Notes: generated by a model not told the origin, from the sequence alone. A stretch of DNA of 64,000 nt from Zasmidium citrigriseum (GCA_002786025.1 NHNW01000040.1:327088-391087); one strand, 5' to 3'. Shown: positions 32,481 to 45,320, counted from the first letter of the stretch. Numbers and translations are program-made.

Positions 32481-32858
32481 ATGTCGTCGCCCACCACAAC
32501 CTCAACGTCGGAAGAAACCCTGTCAGTCAACATCGCCTTGAGCACGCCAACTCCCGCAACGACACCACCCCTATCCGAAGAAGAGATCAACGACATCCGT
32601 CAGACCTTCAAACTGCTCCATCATCTTCTTGCCAACGCCACTTTCGCAAAGCTCTCTTCGAATACCCACGAGAAAAAAGGCAACGAAGCCCTTTTCGACA
32701 CCGTCAACGCCGCCACGTGCTCGGAGACCGCGAAGCCCATCAAACGCAAACGACAAAAAGCAAAGCGTTTCTTCAAGACCAATGGTCCTCGAATCGTTGG
32801 GGCCATGACGGCGGTCGGACTGGGCGTCTTCAATATCGTTACTTCGGTCGGTTGCTAG
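32481..32858 (+). CDS. Small hypothetical protein, 125 aa
   Basis: A single exon from ATG 32481. The N-terminus is Ser/Thr/Pro-rich, followed by an acidic-to-amphipathic helix (EEEINDIRQTFKLLHHLLANATFAKLSS), a strongly basic patch (KPIKRKRQKAKRFFK) and a hydrophobic C-terminus (RIVGAMTAVGLGVFNIVTSVGC). The basic patch resembles a nuclear signal and the tail could insert in a membrane. There is no known domain. It is divergent from the gene at 31219-32462 with almost no gap. Codon use and length are compatible with a real gene, but evidence is limited to the open frame. Confidence 0.5.
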   Translation: MSSPTTTSTSEETLSVNIALSTPTPATTPPLSEEEINDIRQTFKLLHHLLANATFAKLSSNTHEKKGNEALFDTVNAATCSETAKPIKRKRQKAKRFFKTNGPRIVGAMTAVGLGVFNIVTSVGC

Positions 32859-33237
32859 CTCAGGTGGGTGAGACTTGTGGTATGTTGGAGGGAGGGTGCA
32901 CCTTTGACGTTGTTGTCGAGCAGCCTGATTTTGTTAATAAGATACCCCTGTACCACCGAGCCACAGAACGAGACAAGATCACAAAATATACCTCGTTTTC
33001 GAAAAGGAAAGGGGGCTTGAAGACACTTCTCTCATAAAGGTATACAAACCTCACCGCTCAATGGCGTCTAGCCTCATCCATACCCCCAACCCTCCAACAG
33101 CATATATAACAAATGCCAGCCATTCAAACCGACCCAGCTCTAACGCTGTAATGCTAGCAGACCCCCATCTCACAAACGCCAGTGAAATGCAACTACAATC
33201 GGAACGTGCCTCCTCTAGATGCACCGCCGCCGTCCAG
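32859..33237. other. Intergenic between convergent genes
   Basis: About 380 bp with two 3' ends. No repeat, RNA gene or coding frame is supported. Confidence 0.35.
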
Positions 33238-34681
<1,444 letters not shown>

Positions 34682-36136
34682 GGCGCGCGCAAGGACAGGA
34701 AGAATACTGACAGGTAGGGCTACGACTTGCCTGGGGGGCTCTGCAGCTGCTACCTGGTAGGTGACCGGGAGCAGCCAGCCAGCAGGAGGGCAGGAGGATA
34801 TATGTAGAGATCGCTGGTGAGGGCGGGCGGGCTTGGGTGAGGTGCTGGTGGTAGAATCCTCCCGCCAGTGGTGTCAACTAAAGGCAATGGCGCGCAGAGG
34901 TGAATGGTGAATGGTGAATGCTGTCGCGGCATACGGGCACCCGCGGCTCGTTGCCAGTTGCCCTGGGGGCGTGAGGCCTAGGTTGGGGCGACTCCGAGTG
35001 GACAGTCCTCCCGACTGTGCGTGTGCGTGTCTCGCTGGTGGAAAGACGCTGGCGACGACGCCGACACGAAGCAGCAGCGTGGGCGTATTCCTGAAGGGCG
35101 GCGGCGTGATTGGAGGAAAGATGCGAGTGAATGAAGGCCCTCCACCTGCCCACCACCCCCTCCACATCCCGCAGCCATCTCAACCTTCGCCAGGACCGTG
35201 GCAGCTGCCGACAATCAGCCCGTCTTATCTGCTGCCAAATCGTGATGAATCAGGCCGCCGACGAGCAGCAGAGCTGTATCGACCGCATCATCGCGGTGCG
35301 GTGCCTCCCCGAGACGCGCGCCCGCCGCAGCACATGGCCTCCCGCGCTGCACACAGCAAGCCACGGCGCAGTCTGGAATTGTCAGGCAATCGCTGCGAAC
35401 GGCAACACGTCCGAAAAGGCCCGGTGACAAGCTGCTCCTGTAACGCAGATGACGGGGAAACGTGCTCGCAAGAATCAACAAATACTGCCGTGTCACTGTC
35501 GCAGAGGGGTGACTTTGCGCCATTGGCATTCGAAACACCAGGTGACACCAGCAAGGAACCACGCCATCCTGCTTCGGGCCTGCCGCACCGGCGATGCATC
35601 CTTCGAATGTCAGGCATACCGTGGGGTAATACAAGCAAAGTGCGAGAATGTAGAAAGGATGACAATACGAGCGAGCATATTGCAACGTCGCTTCGTTCAT
35701 CACAAATTCCCCTTCCCATGAATCAAATCTTTCGATAGTGTTGATAGTGTTGCATTCTGTGATCAACGGGCACGAAAGTTAGAAGGATCACCTAGGTAAG
35801 ACAAGAATCATGTGAAGAGAGTAGTAGTTCAGCAAAGGTGTTCATCGTTGGCGCGCTATCGCTATGGCAGATTCGGACCATCGGTCGCCCTCCACATGCA
35901 CGCCCATGAGCCATTTCATGAGCAAACGCCTGACTTTTTCATCGTCTCCCAATGGTATCGACGTTGCAAGCAAAACTCCTCGGATGATAAGCATGTCGGT
36001 TCTGCAGTCAGATGCAGATCCGACGAACCCTCTTGAAGCCCATGTACGACCAGTCTTCGTCGCATTACTACAAGCAGACGGTGTATTCGAGCATCAGTGC
36101 GAGGGTGTGATGTATGTGCAGGCCCAAGAGCAAACC
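34682..36136. other. 1.45-kb intergenic region with short tandem repeat
   Basis: The region upstream of the uridylyltransferase gene and downstream of NOT2 holds no convincing gene. A plus-strand frame (34911-35738) is long but compositionally random (Arg/Ser/His/Pro-rich) and overlaps similar minus frames. Near 34900-34920 the heptamer GGTGAAT is repeated three times in tandem. Around 35739-35753 TGTTGATAG is repeated twice. Confidence 0.45.
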
Positions 36137-38204
36137 TCAGCGGCTTGCTCCCTGGACCTGGCCAGCATGGGCAGGCGCTCCGCTCAGAGGGCTTGCGCCC
36201 ATATTGATGGCCTGCAGTAGAGCCGGACCCATGTGGCGAGTGTCGATGTCGCCGAAGTCGAGTGTTATCTCGCGCCGCTCGCGCTGCACCGTTCTCTCGT
36301 CGTACAAGATGAACACTCCACGCTCGATGCGCTCGCTGACTTGCGAAGACTGCGCGCCCGGAAGCATGTGGGATGCATAATCCACAATCGGAGCGGTGCA
36401 AGACGTGTTGACGCCTTCCTTCTGGAGCCATTTACGGAGGACTTTGTGCCAGCGCCACTCGCGCGAGGTGAGTTCCGTAGCTGCGGTCTCAGAGAGAACC
36501 GTGCGAGGCTCTTCGAAGAATATCTTGAAAAGGGTGTCTGTTACGATTCGTCAGCAATGTGTCAGAGACAGGTGACAAGATGAGTGGTACTGACCGTCCG
36601 TGAATGATTCAACTCTGCCTATGGCCGGTGGGACGTTCTTGACGGTGTACGAGTCGGGGAGGTCGAATGCTGGAACCATCGGACGATCGTCCCACTCGCT
36701 ATTTGGAAAGACGCTGAAGTTCGGGTGGATGGGCTCGGCTGAGTCCAGGTTCATGTCGTGGAAGTCGAGATTTTGACCCTGCATCATGGCCACATTCTTC
36801 TCGATATTTGGCATGGAGATGTCCACGTTGCCGCGTGCCGCCTCGAACTTGTTGTTGAGAGCCTCGAGACCGAAGCGCTGATGCTCCTCCTGTTCGTACC
36901 ATGGGATGAAGCCCTCGCCGGTCTGCGCACCCGGGTCTGCGGGGTTCTGCTGGGTGGATGCAGGTGGTGCGGGACCGATGGGAGCTTGCTGAGGCTGTTG
37001 GAACGTAGACGAAGCGTCGCGAGTTGGTTGCTGAATTGGCTGACCGATTGGTTGCGAGCTGGCGCCGAGTGGTGACGTGATGCCGCTGTTAAAGCCGTTG
37101 GTCTGTCCCGAGGACTCGCTGTTCAACTGTCCGCTAAGCGGCGGGAACTCATCGCCACCGCCACTGCGTTCGGTAGATGCCTGCTGTGAGCGCTGGCCGT
37201 CGAATTGGTCAATAGACTGCTGTGATGGAGCTGCGGATGGTGCGCGTGGTTGCTGAGGTTGGGGTTGAGCCTGCGGTGGAGGTGCAGCCTGTGGTTGCTG
37301 GGTAGTCGGTTGGCGAATGACGCTGCTGTTCCAGCCAACGTTGGCCTGCTGCTGACGTGGCTGGCCTGGCGGGCCTGCGAGCGATGGAAATTCACTGGGA
37401 GAATTGACAATGTCAGCGTTGATGCTCTCGGCCTCAGCAGCCAACCGACGGCGTTCGCGCTGTCCACGACCCATGGCGGCAGGCAGTCGGCGTGGCAAAT
37501 TGGCTGGCAACGACGACGACGATGATATCCAATAGGCTGTTGATGCTGGCGATAAAGGATTCCAGCGTTATCCGGGTGGTCCAGACGCCGAGGTAGCGAT
37601 GCGTGGTGTTGTCGAGTCGAAGTCGAGTCGAGCTCGCTCGTTCGAAGTTCGGCTCGCGTCGCCGCAGAAACGGAAGGGACGGTGCCGTTTGCTGGTGAAA
37701 TCGACGTTTTCGCTCTTGCTCACTCGCCGTTTGCTCTTACCCCGCCGCCCTCTGCTCACTCTCCGCCGCCCGCCATACGCCGCAAGATAGGAAACGAAAA
37801 TCAACAGAAACTTACCTCATGTCAATTGGTCCTTGACCACCTCCACCACCCATGACTTGTGCAAAGCCTGAGAGTTGTCCTGGCCGACCTGGGCCCAGTC
37901 CAGGCGCCCCTCCAAGACCTCCAAACCCTCCTGACGACGGTCCGCCAAAGGCCCACCCGCCGCCGGCATTTCCATTGCCCAGGGCTGTCTTTTGCGTGTT
38001 TTGTAACCGTGATGGTTGTCGTGCATTTGGCTGCGTTCCGAAGGTGTTCATATTCATCGAGCGCAGTGGCTGCGCCTGGCTCCCTGCTGTGTCGACGCCG
38101 CTGTCAGTCGCCTTGTCTGATGAATCGTCGTTGCTGAAGAAGCCTGGTGGAGCCTCGGTGAAGCCCTTGCGCTTGCCGCGCTGCTTGCGACGCTTCGGCT
38201 GCAT
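36137..38204 (-). CDS. NOT2: CCR4-NOT complex subunit 2 (NOT2/CDC36)
   Basis: Three exons (38204-37816, 37394-36595, 36537-36137) encode 529 aa. The first intron is long for this window (421 nt) with a canonical GTAAGT donor; the second is 57 nt. The N-terminal third is basic (MQPKRRKQRGKRKG) then Gly/Gln/Pro-rich and disordered. The C-terminal NOT box is clear across the second junction: SFTDDTLFKIFFEEPRTVL, AATELTSREWRWHKVLRKWL and RGVFILYDERTVQRERREI. The protein scaffolds the deadenylase/transcription-regulation complex in nucleus and cytoplasm. A second possible 5' end exists: an ATG at about 37474 (MGRGQRERRRLAAEAES) reads directly into exon 2 in frame, so alternative transcripts are possible. 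Confidence 0.93.
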
Positions 38205-38933
38205 CTTGCGTGACGATGTGTGCCGTAGAGGTGGGTGTGGGTTTGTGTTTGGAGGGGCCGATGCTAGGGGAGACGCAGTGGTCGTGTGACAAACGCCGCA
38301 GACTCACTGCGCGACTCATGCAGGGACTCGCGCGCAAGTGAAGACCTACCGGAGCGTGAATTCATGTTCTGTTTGCACCTTCCCCCTCACTCGTCCTCCT
38401 GTTGAATTGACAGCTCTTACTTCCTCCTCATTCACTCTCGCCTCGTTTCGGTCGGTCGCAAGCGGGGTGCGCAGGTCTGTATTCGTCGAGAGGGCTCTGT
38501 GCACTATTGGCGATTCGAAATCGGATGGATTCGAGCGTATTGGGCGTTTGTAGTCGGTGACAAGGGTATTCGAGATGTGAGAAGCGCGCAAACGCGAGGC
38601 TAGCTGCAGGTGAAGTTGATGTGAGGTCCGTTGGTGGATCCTCCGAGAGATAAGGTTTAGCGTGGGCTATCCCTGCGTTCCGAGACATTGTGCATGTCAC
38701 TCTTCAAGATCAATATCCCTCTTGCAATTGTGCATCAGTGGAGTGATACAATTTCGATGTGATTGGTCAAGACACTCGGATGAGGAAAGCATAGTTAGAA
38801 AGGATCTTAAATTCATACATTGGTTCATGCTCTCGTCTAATCATGCAGATGCTCTGCGTGCAAGCAACTCGAAGCCTCCCGGCCACAGCCCATACGCCAC
38901 GCTCATGCTTCAAATCACAGAACAGCAGCAAGT
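38205..38933. other. Intergenic, nothing recognised
   Basis: A 730-bp gap lies upstream of NOT2 and downstream of CUZ1, both on the minus strand. It should include the NOT2 promoter. Short competing frames carry no domain. Confidence 0.35.
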
Positions 38934-39948
38934 TCATGCCGTCTGGTCGGGCGTCTTGGCCATGCCCGCTCCCACGCCTCGTAGTAATACAATAGTGTTC
39001 CCCGTCTGAACGCTCTGGCCTAGCTTATCGCCAAACTCCAGCAAGCGGCCACCCTCCACATGGAACACCCTCAACTTGTCCTCTTCGCTCTCTGACCTGT
39101 TGTTCATGTTCTGTACTTGCAGGCTCTTCGCTGCCAGATCCAGGACCCTGCCAACACTGTAGTCGGCACTGTAGAAGAAGTTGCCCTTCGGTATCTTGGC
39201 CGTGAGTGTATCCGAGGATGCCTCCACATACAAATATACTCTCTTGTCCTGGGGTATCTTCTCGTCACCTTTCGCAGTCCTCTTCAAAGTCGCCGTCGCT
39301 GCCAACGAAGCCGCAGCAGACTGCTTAGCCTTACTCTGCGGTATGCTCGGCTTGGGCATCGTGGCCTTCTTGGAAGCTCCCCATGCTCTCAACTTCTCCA
39401 ACGCGGCCAGGCCCTTCTCTTTCTGAGTTTGTGCAGCTCCGGCTGGTCGCGCGCCTTTCGGTGTGAGGTTCGAGCAGTTGTGGTCGTTGGTGAAGCGGTG
39501 CTTCAGGCAGTATGAGTAATTACACTTGTCGCATTGTACGCCGGTCACCAGCGGTGTGTTGATGAGGGTTTTGCATGATGGCTCGGAACACTGTTGCTCG
39601 TGTGTGAGGATGTTCGGTCTCGGTGAGGGTGTATATCGCGATGTAGGTCCTCGATTTGCTTCTGCTCGCTTACGTGCCCACTCTCCGGCCTTGGGACATT
39701 GATGGGCAGTCTCAGATCGGTGGTCTAGGCAGAATTTGCTGGAGACAGGCAGTCAGTACATGGCCAGTATATGTCAAAGATATCCAACTTACACACCCTT
39801 TGCAACTCTCGCATTTGAAAGGTAGGAAGTCTAGTTGATGGCAGAAGGGCATCTGGCAGTGAGCGCCTATCGCTTCCACATCGCCGACGGACATTTTGCT
39901 GTAGCTGGCGTCGCTTTCTGACGCTTCGGGAGCCTTTGAGGACGCCAT
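38934..39948 (-). CDS. CUZ1: AN1-type zinc-finger protein, CUZ1-like (Cdc48/proteasome-associated)
   Basis: Exon 1 is 39948-39797 and exon 2 is 39738-38934, with a 58-nt intron (GTGTGT donor). Splicing restores CESCKGKFCLDHR and gives 318 aa. Two AN1 fingers are visible: the first about residues 30-68 (CQMPFC, CESC, FCLDHR) and the second about 100-140 (CSEPSC, CDKCNYSYCLKHR, HNC). The middle is Ala/Lys-rich and the C-terminus (RVYLYVEASSDT to NTIVLLRGVGAG) is ubiquitin-like in layout. In yeast, Cuz1 delivers ubiquitylated proteins to the proteasome and helps survive arsenite; this is family knowledge. The start shares a 629-bp divergent promoter with the gene at 40578. Confidence 0.9.
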
Positions 39949-40577
39949 GATGTGGCCGAGCGAATTTATAGCAGGTGAGGATGTTGGTTACGTGTTGTTC
40001 GCCGCCTGAGTCTTGAGATGGAGAGGCGAAGAAGCCTCTGGATTCTCGGCTGACAACACTCGGCATTCGACTTGTCCGTACGACGTTGACTCAATTCAGA
40101 CCCTCACTTACCTCTGGTTCAGCTCAAGCTGCATTACTCATTGACTTCTATCTCAATGTAGACGGGCCAAGCCAAGCTGATGATGTGAGGCTTGCTGCGA
40201 CTCATCCTCCGACAGTCCGAGTTGTTGTCGCGTGGAACTTGCCCAATCGAGTGGGTCGCGATCACATGCTGCGGCGGCTCGGTCCACGGCTTGGAACGTG
40301 CGCCTTATCGGACGCGGGGTCACGCCCTCCAGCCGTCGCCTTCACCCGTGCCTTCACCTCCTCCCGTCGCTTCTCATCACTGCGGCTGTGACTGTCTCTC
40401 GCTGCTGGCAGCTCATACTCCACGAGCTGCTGTGCGGCTCCATCATCCTCGTTGCATCTCTCCATTGCCAACCGGGGTCGATAGCCGCCGACATCCATCC
40501 CGCATGAAGCACCGATAGCTCCCTCTTGTCTGCTTACACAACGCGTCCTGCTCCGGGTAGCAGTATTCGCCATCACC
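39949..40577. promoter_or_regulatory. Divergent promoter region of CUZ1 and the mitochondrial coiled-coil gene
   Basis: About 630 bp lies between two genes read outward. No coding frame is supported. The plus-strand side has CT-rich tracts (near 40330-40480), as is common upstream of fungal starts. Confidence 0.4.
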
Positions 40578-43500
40578 ATGCTACCGCCTCAGCTCCAACA
40601 TAGCCTCAGGCACCGGTCGTTGTCGACCTCGTCCACCATTGCCATCCGGTCTGTGACCAACTCGTGCGTCCGAGCAACGGCAGCCCACGTTCAGGCCCGG
40701 AGCTTCTGGGGCTGGAGACGTCCATGCGACTACAGCTCCCACATCGATCCAATGTACCACCGTTTCACTAGATATCGAACCCTTCGAACCCGTGCCAAGT
40801 TACTCGATAAGCTGAGACGTCGTGGCCGATGGGATTGGGACGTTACACAACGACCGTTCTTCACACCCAAGCATGTCCGTCTGGCTCATCACATCGGAAG
40901 GCCGAGGTGGAAGAACTACGATGATTCAAAGCAGCAAGCTAGTCAAGACGCTGCTGAAGAGGAGGGCTTCGAGCTCAGCCAAAGAGAGAAGGAATGGAAA
41001 GATCAGATGGAAGCCATGCGGAAACGCATTGAGATGGATCCATACGAAGCTGTCTTTGGCAAGAGATTTGAGCCGTTCTGGAGTCCTCTTGTTCCGAGCT
41101 GGATGAGAGAAGAGATGGGTCTTGACCGATCGCCACGGCCGAGAGAGACGAAGAAGTCGGATAACACCTCGGCATCGATACCAACAAAGCCAGTAGCTAG
41201 ACAATCCGAAGACAAGGCTGAACCCGTGAAGCCACGGCAGCGATCCCAGTCGCCTCAGCCCAGAAAAGACGAAACGGACAGCGAGAGCCCCAATGGCCAA
41301 CTCACGACGTACTCGTATACCTCGAAGAAGGCAGTGAACGAAGGTGATCCAGAAAGCCCTAATGGTCAGCTTACAAACTACTCGTACGGCTCGACAACTT
41401 CCTGGGACTCGTGGACCAAGAAGACTCGGCGGGAAGAATGGGACTCTCTCTCTGGCCAGACCAGGCGTTACGAATACGACCCCATTACAAACCGTATGGT
41501 GCAAATTGATAGTGCTGAGTCACCCAAAGCCCGTGAGGGTCGAAAGATTGACGCCGTGAAAAGACTATCATACTCAGATATCCAGCCTGTGGTTGAGAAA
41601 CGAGACAAGCCATCTGCACCAGAACAAGCGGGTCCAACCACAACTGCCAACGAGCCTCGAAGGGCCATTTCCGTGCCCACTCAAACCGTGGACTCAACGA
41701 CCAAGAAGACTTCGGTGTACTTTCCTTCCCTGCTGAACACCTCTGTAGTCTCTAGTCCGACAAAGCCCTCTTCGCTGGCGACGGTGAATGAGAAGGACTT
41801 GGACCTACTCACAGCCGAGGATGTGCGTGCATCAATGGGCAAATCCAACAAACCTCGCACTATGGTGGACAGCCTTGTAGATGCAGTACGTGATCAGACA
41901 AGTAAACTGGAGAGATTGAAGACTACACTTGACCGCAAGGCTGGACAAGAGGCTCTTCCCAAGCAGACGGACTCGGTGAAGAACGCCGCTCCTCTGCGGC
42001 CTTCTGTCGAACGCATGCAGTCCAAAGAGCTGCCTATCGCTGAGGAACTTGACGACTCTGCAGCTCACGAGTCCACGGGAGATCGCATTGATTACAGCTC
42101 CGTGAACGTACCGAAGCAGTGGACAAACCAAGCCGATCTCCTCCAAGCTGACCGAGTCAGGCGAACTCGAGGCGTAGATCCTGAGCCACGAATGATTGAT
42201 ATTGTCCAGGCAAAGAAGGCGGGAGAGAAGAATGCAGATGGAAAACCTCGATGGGTCGACATGATGAACGCTCGAAAAGCTCGATATGATGCCGACCAGG
42301 CTGCATTCAAAGCCGCGCAAGAAGTCCGCGATGCTGAGAAGAACGCCAAGCTCGACAAGATGAAAGCGATGCTCGATGCAGAGGTCAACGAGCAGAAGCT
42401 ACACATGCAATCTCACGAGAACCGCTATGTGCACAAGATCCGGGCCCTGAGACAAGAGCTCGATACGGCGTACAAGCAGAGCAGCATCAATGCTGAGATG
42501 CAGGTTGACCGAATCCGAGAGCTTGAGAAAGAGCTTGCAAAAGCCCAAAAGGCTGTTGGAGATTCTTCTGAGACTGCCAAATTCCAGACTGAAAGCGAAA
42601 AGTACCAGCGCAAAATCAATGAGCTGAGAAAGGAGCTCGACACTTCGTTCAGACAGAGCAGTGTCAGCTCAGAGAAGCATGTTGAGAGGATCCGGGAGTT
42701 GGAATCGCAGCTCGGCCTGAACAAATCATCTACTCAGATGGAGAAGGATCGATACTTGAAAAAGACCAAGTCTCTGCGCGATGAGCTGGACCGGACGTTC
42801 AAGCAGAGTGCGGCGAATGCTGAGAAGCTTGTTCAGAGGATCCGAGAACTGGAGACGGAACTTGCTGAGTCTCGCGGCCTCGAAGGTAAGAGGACGAAGG
42901 GCCCAGACGCTGTGCTAGCAGAGGGCGACTTCAGCGCCAATGTCACGAAGTTTGCCAAGGATAACAGCAAGTGGTACAAACAGCCTTCGTACATTCCAGA
43001 GGCCACCGGGAAGCCCAGCAGTGAAGAGATTCAACGCGCGGCTCAGAAGACAAAGGACCGGGAGTTGGTGAACGATGTGAAGGCCATCTATGAGAGCAGA
43101 TATGGCAAGATTGATGTTCATCATCGTCAGGTCAAAGAGCCGCAGGCGAAGGCAAAGACTCAGATGTCCAAGTCATCGCCACAAGTTGTGGAGGTTGAGT
43201 CTGACATCGATCTCGGCAAAGCCCTCGCGGATTATGAGGCTGGTCAGACGTACGAATACCGACGGGACAATCTTGAAGCGGAGATTGCTGCTCAGGAAAG
43301 AGAAGCTCATGAAGCTCAAGGGCTGATGGCACCTGAGTCGTCCAACATGCTTAAGCAAACTATTGCGAAGGGCTTGAAGCTTGATCAGGACGTCCATGGG
43401 GCTCGCATCGTCGATGACAGCGCTCCACGACTGATTCCAACTGAGATCGCTGCTCGTACGGAGCCTACTAGTGAAACATCGTCGGAGGCTACAACCTCTT

Positions 43501-44363
43501 GGGGCATCCAATGGGAAGAGCCGCCCGTCTACAAGGTCCTGGCATACGACTCAGGCAACGACATGTTCTCGACTGCCACGACATCATCGAACTTCACGGG
43601 CAAGGAGACACCGATCTCCATTCCTCAGGCTCTCTCGCAGCTGTACCAGCCCGCCCGGTTCGTTCCTCACTTTGCCGAGCTTCAGAAGCAGGGCTATCAA
43701 GTTGTGTATGGGACGAAGGATCTGCTGGTCTTCAAGAAGGTCAAGAGCATTGACCCACCACGCAGTTCTGGAACCGGACGTGAGACGAGCCTGGCGGACC
43801 ACGGCGTCGTGAAGCCAGCCACATCCGAGACCAACCAACCCACCTCCCCACACATGCCCGGCGTAAACCCCATCGATGGCACAACCTACCCAATCGAACC
43901 TGAATCCGCCAGCTTCGCCTCCCCAACCGGTTTCGTCGGCGATAGATGGGAAACCCTGGCCTCCGAAGGCAAAGTCCAATCCCCATCCACCATCTCCAAA
44001 GCCCCCGAACCAACAGCAGACCTCAAAAGCCCCCACCCAAGCTACAGCCAACCGGCCGACGAAGAGGCCGAAATCGACATTCGCCACTACCCGCGCGTCA
44101 AGCGCGAGGAGAGGGTCTTTTCTGGGTCCCGTCTGCAGAGGCCGAAGAAGCAAAGGAGGCATCATCATGAGCCTAGTGCTGGGGAGGTGAGGGAGATGAA
44201 GAGGAAGTGGAGTAGTTGGCGGGCGAGGTTTCGCTGGGCGCTGGGGGTTGGTGTGGGGGCTAGTGTTGTTGCTTATTGTGTGGGTGCTGCGGCTGAGAGG
44301 AAGGAGGTCAGGGAGAAGGAGAGGTGGCAGCAGATTTTGGAGGGGAGAGGGGGACGGTTTTAG
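40578..44363 (+). CDS. Large predicted mitochondrial coiled-coil protein with C-terminal membrane segment
   Basis: A single exon encodes 1261 aa from ATG 40578. The N-terminus is Arg/Ser-rich with no acidic residues and ends QARSFWGW, a typical mitochondrial presequence. Residues about 235-295 contain repeats of ESPNGQLTxYSY (two good copies 22 aa apart and one degenerate). A charged coiled coil (about 540-775) has three 34-residue repeats starting at nt 42435, 42612 and 42762 (RxELDTxxxQSSxxxExxVxRIRELExxL). A conserved globular region (about 985-1050) reads VYKVLAYDSGNDMFSTATT to YQVVYGTKDLLVFKKV. A transmembrane helix lies near the end (FRWALGVGVGASVVAYCVGAAAE). Inner-membrane anchoring is inferred. 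No enzyme motif is seen. Confidence 0.88.
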   Translation: MLPPQLQHSLRHRSLSTSSTIAIRSVTNSCVRATAAHVQARSFWGWRRPCDYSSHIDPMYHRFTRYRTLRTRAKLLDKLRRRGRWDWDVTQRPFFTPKHVRLAHHIGRPRWKNYDDSKQQASQDAAEEEGFELSQREKEWKDQMEAMRKRIEMDPYEAVFGKRFEPFWSPLVPSWMREEMGLDRSPRPRETKKSDNTSASIPTKPVARQSEDKAEPVKPRQRSQSPQPRKDETDSESPNGQLTTYSYTSKKAVNEGDPESPNGQLTNYSYGSTTSWDSWTKKTRREEWDSLSGQTRRYEYDPITNRMVQIDSAESPKAREGRKIDAVKRLSYSDIQPVVEKRDKPSAPEQAGPTTTANEPRRAISVPTQTVDSTTKKTSVYFPSLLNTSVVSSPTKPSSLATVNEKDLDLLTAEDVRASMGKSNKPRTMVDSLVDAVRDQTSKLERLKTTLDRKAGQEALPKQTDSVKNAAPLRPSVERMQSKELPIAEELDDSAAHESTGDRIDYSSVNVPKQWTNQADLLQADRVRRTRGVDPEPRMIDIVQAKKAGEKNADGKPRWVDMMNARKARYDADQAAFKAAQEVRDAEKNAKLDKMKAMLDAEVNEQKLHMQSHENRYVHKIRALRQELDTAYKQSSINAEMQVDRIRELEKELAKAQKAVGDSSETAKFQTESEKYQRKINELRKELDTSFRQSSVSSEKHVERIRELESQLGLNKSSTQMEKDRYLKKTKSLRDELDRTFKQSAANAEKLVQRIRELETELAESRGLEGKRTKGPDAVLAEGDFSANVTKFAKDNSKWYKQPSYIPEATGKPSSEEIQRAAQKTKDRELVNDVKAIYESRYGKIDVHHRQVKEPQAKAKTQMSKSSPQVVEVESDIDLGKALADYEAGQTYEYRRDNLEAEIAAQEREAHEAQGLMAPESSNMLKQTIAKGLKLDQDVHGARIVDDSAPRLIPTEIAARTEPTSETSSEATTSWGIQWEEPPVYKVLAYDSGNDMFSTATTSSNFTGKETPISIPQALSQLYQPARFVPHFAELQKQGYQVVYGTKDLLVFKKVKSIDPPRSSGTGRETSLADHGVVKPATSETNQPTSPHMPGVNPIDGTTYPIEPESASFASPTGFVGDRWETLASEGKVQSPSTISKAPEPTADLKSPHPSYSQPADEEAEIDIRHYPRVKREERVFSGSRLQRPKKQRRHHHEPSAGEVREMKRKWSSWRARFRWALGVGVGASVVAYCVGAAAERKEVREKERWQQILEGRGGRF

Positions 44364-44568
44364 ATGAGAGGAGTGAAGTTAAGAATGGGGGTAAGGATGG
44401 CGGCATTTGCATGATTTATGGTTATGGGCATTTACGAACGGGAGCATGATGGATTGATTTTGCGAATTGATATACCGAGACATTTGAAGTGGGAAAACAA
44501 CACCGCTCAGTTTAGTTTACGTTGATTAGATGAAGTGAATGCGAGAAGTTTCCTCTCTGATCCTCTCG

Positions 44569-45320
44569 TCAGTTCCTCTTCTTCGATCCGCTGGTGGATC
44601 TCTTGCTAATAGCAGCGTCAAGACGAGTGTACATGTCCACGCCCATGAAGACCGCTGCACAAATATAATCATCAGCACTTCCAACCACGAAAGACAGGAT
44701 GAGAGAGAACTTACAAACCGCCAAATACGGCACATACAACTTCCCCAACTCCACCTTCTCCGCATCCGAAAACCCACTCCAACTCAGATAATCCGCGATA
44801 CAAGTCGCCGTGGTAATGGCCGTTTGCATCGCGTACATCAACAAGTGGATTGGGATTTTGGGGTCATCTATCACATCACATCAGCTTCAACCATCCTCAC
44901 ACTCACACTTTGAAGAAGGACGAACCGCGAGTCAAAGCTCCCACGGCCCAGACGCTTAGGGGAACGTGGTAGAGCAGTTCCATCCACATGTACACTAGAA
45001 CACATGTTAGAAGGTTCGGAGATGGTGACGTGGGAGACGTACTCGTGAACCAGGAAGGTGGGGAGATGAAGAATTGGTCCCGGTAGGTTGTTATGTACCA
45101 TTGGCGGAGGGAGGTCATGAAGTCGAGGCGGAAAGAGGCTGGGTAGAGGGGGTAGATGTCGACGCCTGTGGTGGGTTAGTATTTTGGTGGATATGGTTCG
45201 AAGATGCGTTGTTGAGTGATTTATGTGCGTGTTTGGATACGTACAGAAGATTATGGGGATATGGATTAGGAAGAAGAGGAGGTAGGTTAGGTCGCGTTTG
45301 CGGGAGAGGAGGGAGGCCAT
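44569..45320 (-). CDS. TMEM97/sigma-2-like EXPERA-domain membrane protein
   Basis: Five exons (45320-45245, 45165-45043, 44994-44926, 44867-44715, 44654-44569) encode 168 aa, with introns of 79, 48, 58 and 60 nt. The spliced protein has four hydrophobic segments: DLTYLLFFLIHIPIIFC, YMWMELLYHVPLSVWAVGAL, LLMYAMQTAITTATCIADYL and YLAVSVFMGVDMYTRL. The order and the acidic residues within helices (D near FCVDIYPLYP, E in WMELLYH) fit the EXPERA family (PF05241, TMEM97 group), which binds sterols or acts in ER lipid homeostasis. The C-terminus KRSTSGSKKRN is basic and could act as an ER retention signal. It converges with the gene at 40578. Confidence 0.88.

Noticed and set aside
34911..35738. 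275-codon plus-strand frame
   Set aside because: Composition is random, it is overlapped by long minus-strand frames, and it shows no domain.
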